A stretch of DNA of 64,000 nucleotides, from contig RPFO01000344.1 in NCBI GenBank assembly GCA_009746045.1, forward strand, positions 31,018 through 95,017, in the 5' to 3' direction. Every line of letters begins with the position of its first letter. Position 1 is the stretch's first letter. This DNA is from Mesostigma viride. Taxonomy: Eukaryota > Streptophyta > Mesostigmatophyceae > Mesostigmatales > Mesostigmataceae. Below are positions 62,870 to 64,000 of the stretch, one piece after another. The notes beneath the pieces were generated by a model. The model ran no database searches, was not told the DNA's origin, and saw only the letters and a program-made list of their open reading frames with translations. A program made the position numbers and the translations under genes.

Positions 62870-63541
62870 TCATTCATGAACAAGCCCCGTTTCCGCATAC
62901 TCGTGCACGTGTTCCCGGTCCAGTTCGGACCACCACCCCATATCCCACACGGGCGAAGACGGAGGGTCGCGGCCCTCGCGCCTGAACTTGGCGGTCAGGA
63001 CGTTGTAACACTTGACCACGAACGAGTAGGACCGGTTCGCGAAGTTCTTGTTCGACCCCAGACAATCGTACAGCCGGTCCCGTATCCTGGCCATCTCCGA
63101 TCGACTGACCCGCTTTCCGCGCCGGGCCAGCCCGTCGTGGATCTTTCCCCACAGGATCCAAAGCTTCTCCTCCTTCCTCCCCCTGGGCGTTTCGAGGGCG
63201 TCCACGCACTCCCGGTATCGCGCGGGAGACAGGACCTTCAGGACGGCCTCCAGTTGCTCGTCCTCGCGGCCGTCGAACCGGCGACGGTCGCCGTCACTCT
63301 TTTGGCGGTACTTGAGTTCCGCGCGCACCTCCCTTTCGAGCGTCTTCGCGGGATTGATCTCCCAGTAGATCTCGTCCATCTCGGGACAGACCCCGTGCCC
63401 GGTGGGCCAACTGCGGTCCAAGATGATGCGTAAGGCCAGAGGGGGCAGCGCCTGGAACATGACGCTCGGCGGACGCGGGGTCGAAACGGGAGCGAACGTC
63501 GTCCACTCGGTGGCAGGCTCCCACCCCGCGGGCTCGGCCAT
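62870..63541 (-). CDS. F-box-like protein, paralogue 3, in the viral block
   Basis: 223 codons, intact. The segment MFQALPPLALRIILDRSWP, then GHGV and a Trp ten residues on, aligns with paralogues 1 and 2 (Fx2LPx2...WPx3GV...W). It starts after a 27-residue extension here. The rest is helical and basic, ending with ELDREHVHEYAETGLVHE. TATAAAG lies about 40 bp upstream of the ATG on the minus strand. Its placement among capsid, helicase and OTU genes suggests the family is viral or was captured by a virus. Confidence 0.66.
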   Translation of the reverse strand: MAEPAGWEPATEWTTFAPVSTPRPPSVMFQALPPLALRIILDRSWPTGHGVCPEMDEIYWEINPAKTLEREVRAELKYRQKSDGDRRRFDGREDEQLEAVLKVLSPARYRECVDALETPRGRKEEKLWILWGKIHDGLARRGKRVSRSEMARIRDRLYDCLGSNKNFANRSYSFVVKCYNVLTAKFRREGRDPPSSPVWDMGWWSELDREHVHEYAETGLVHE

Positions 63542-63614
63542 GTCGGTAGCGTGTGGAGGGGAGCGACGTGGAGACGGACTTTATACGATCCCGTGAAACG
63601 ACACGATCGATCGA

Positions 63615-63899
63615 TCACTTGCCTTTCTTTGCCTCCTCCTGCGTGGGCGCGCCCGTCTGTCCCGGGAATCGGGACAGCCACGACAGACGGACCGCGTCGG
63701 CCACCGTCGCCGGAGCGGACGGGATGCCCGTCGCCATGTCGTCGTACTTGCGCTTGGTTTCCTTCGTCCTGGCGACGTGCATCCCGCAACTTCTCGCCAC
63801 GTGAACACCGCGAGCATGGATCGCGCACGTCTTCCTCCCCGGCCTGGCTTCGTTCTTGCAGCGCCCGCCGTGCGTCACCGTCTTCCTCTTACACTTCAT
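63615..63899 (-). CDS. Small zinc protein, second DUF5763-like copy
   Basis: From MKCKRKTVTHGGRCKNEARP at 63899: Cys, GGRC, then RKTCAIHA, as in 57647. 94 codons; the C-terminus is basic with EEAKKGK. The start overlaps the stop of the upstream gene (ATGA), which argues for the shorter start over an upstream in-frame codon. Confidence 0.62.
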   Translation of the reverse strand: MKCKRKTVTHGGRCKNEARPGRKTCAIHARGVHVARSCGMHVARTKETKRKYDDMATGIPSAPATVADAVRLSWLSRFPGQTGAPTQEEAKKGK

Positions 63900-64000
63900 C
63901 GTCCGTACAACGAGTTCAGAAAAAAACGCTGGGAGGGAACAGGGACGTTCGCGGCGAAGGCGGGACGCGCCTGGACGGGCGGCCACGGATACCTGGCGAC
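63896..64000 (-). CDS. C-terminus of a gene running off the window
   Basis: The open minus frame from the edge reads RYPWPPVQARPAFAANVPVP and then FFLNSLYGR before TGA at 63896-63898. The ATGA overlap with 63899 and the aromatic/Pro composition support coding. Product unknown. Confidence 0.45.
   Translation of the reverse strand, partial: VARYPWPPVQARPAFAANVPVPSQRFFLNSLYGR

Overview
The window is eukaryotic, most likely nuclear DNA of a unicellular alga or similar protist. Evidence: a gene with a canonical GT-AG spliceosomal intron encoding a GT29 (sialyltransferase-like) glycosyltransferase, a second gene with two short GT-AG introns, LTR and non-LTR retrotransposons, TTAA-flanked DNA elements and microsatellites. 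I cannot name the species.

Layout. 1-6.2 kb: minus-strand Ty3/gypsy element (partial pol, gag, leader, 5' LTR), with a 0.78-kb TIR element inserted in its gag zinc knuckle. 6.2-8.1 kb: broken proline-rich ORF ('family A'), cut by that LTR. 8.2-11.75 kb: a short tandem array and gene-free DNA. 11.75-14.5 kb: the two-exon GT29 gene. 14.5-17.2 kb: a 2.6-kb TTAA-flanked inverted-repeat element. 18-19.3 kb: a third LTR relative. 19.8-22 kb: non-LTR retrotransposon 3' ends. 22-23.2 kb: a second family A copy. 24.8-36.8 kb: two identical 654-bp direct repeats bracketing a Ty1/copia element that carries a truncated LINE and a piggyBac-like element. 36.8-39.75 kb: inverted ORF fragments, a small MITE, and a plus-strand copy of the Ty3 LTR plus leader.

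39.8-46.0 kb is a four-gene island: a RING-type gene with introns, a Cys-rich multi-CxxC gene, and two paralogues with an F-box-like N-terminus. Its upstream regions share palindromic GGAATATTCC / CCGTGGGA elements, and inverted copies of one 3'-UTR module lie at the two ends of the 39.9-44.7 kb part.

46.0-64.0 kb is a GC-rich, tightly packed block from a large DNA virus of the nucleocytoplasmic type (endogenous viral element). It has two truncated double-jelly-roll major capsid proteins, a D6/D11-type SF2 helicase, a fragment of B12-dependent class II ribonucleotide reductase, an OTU-like protease, several membrane proteins and small zinc proteins. Convergent stop codons touch or overlap and GTATAC-like boxes sit just before starts. 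A third F-box-like paralogue at 62.87-63.54 kb ties the island to the viral block. About 14 single-base frameshifts but almost no in-frame stops interrupt the viral genes. Either the copy is decaying or the assembly carries indel errors; the sequence alone does not decide.
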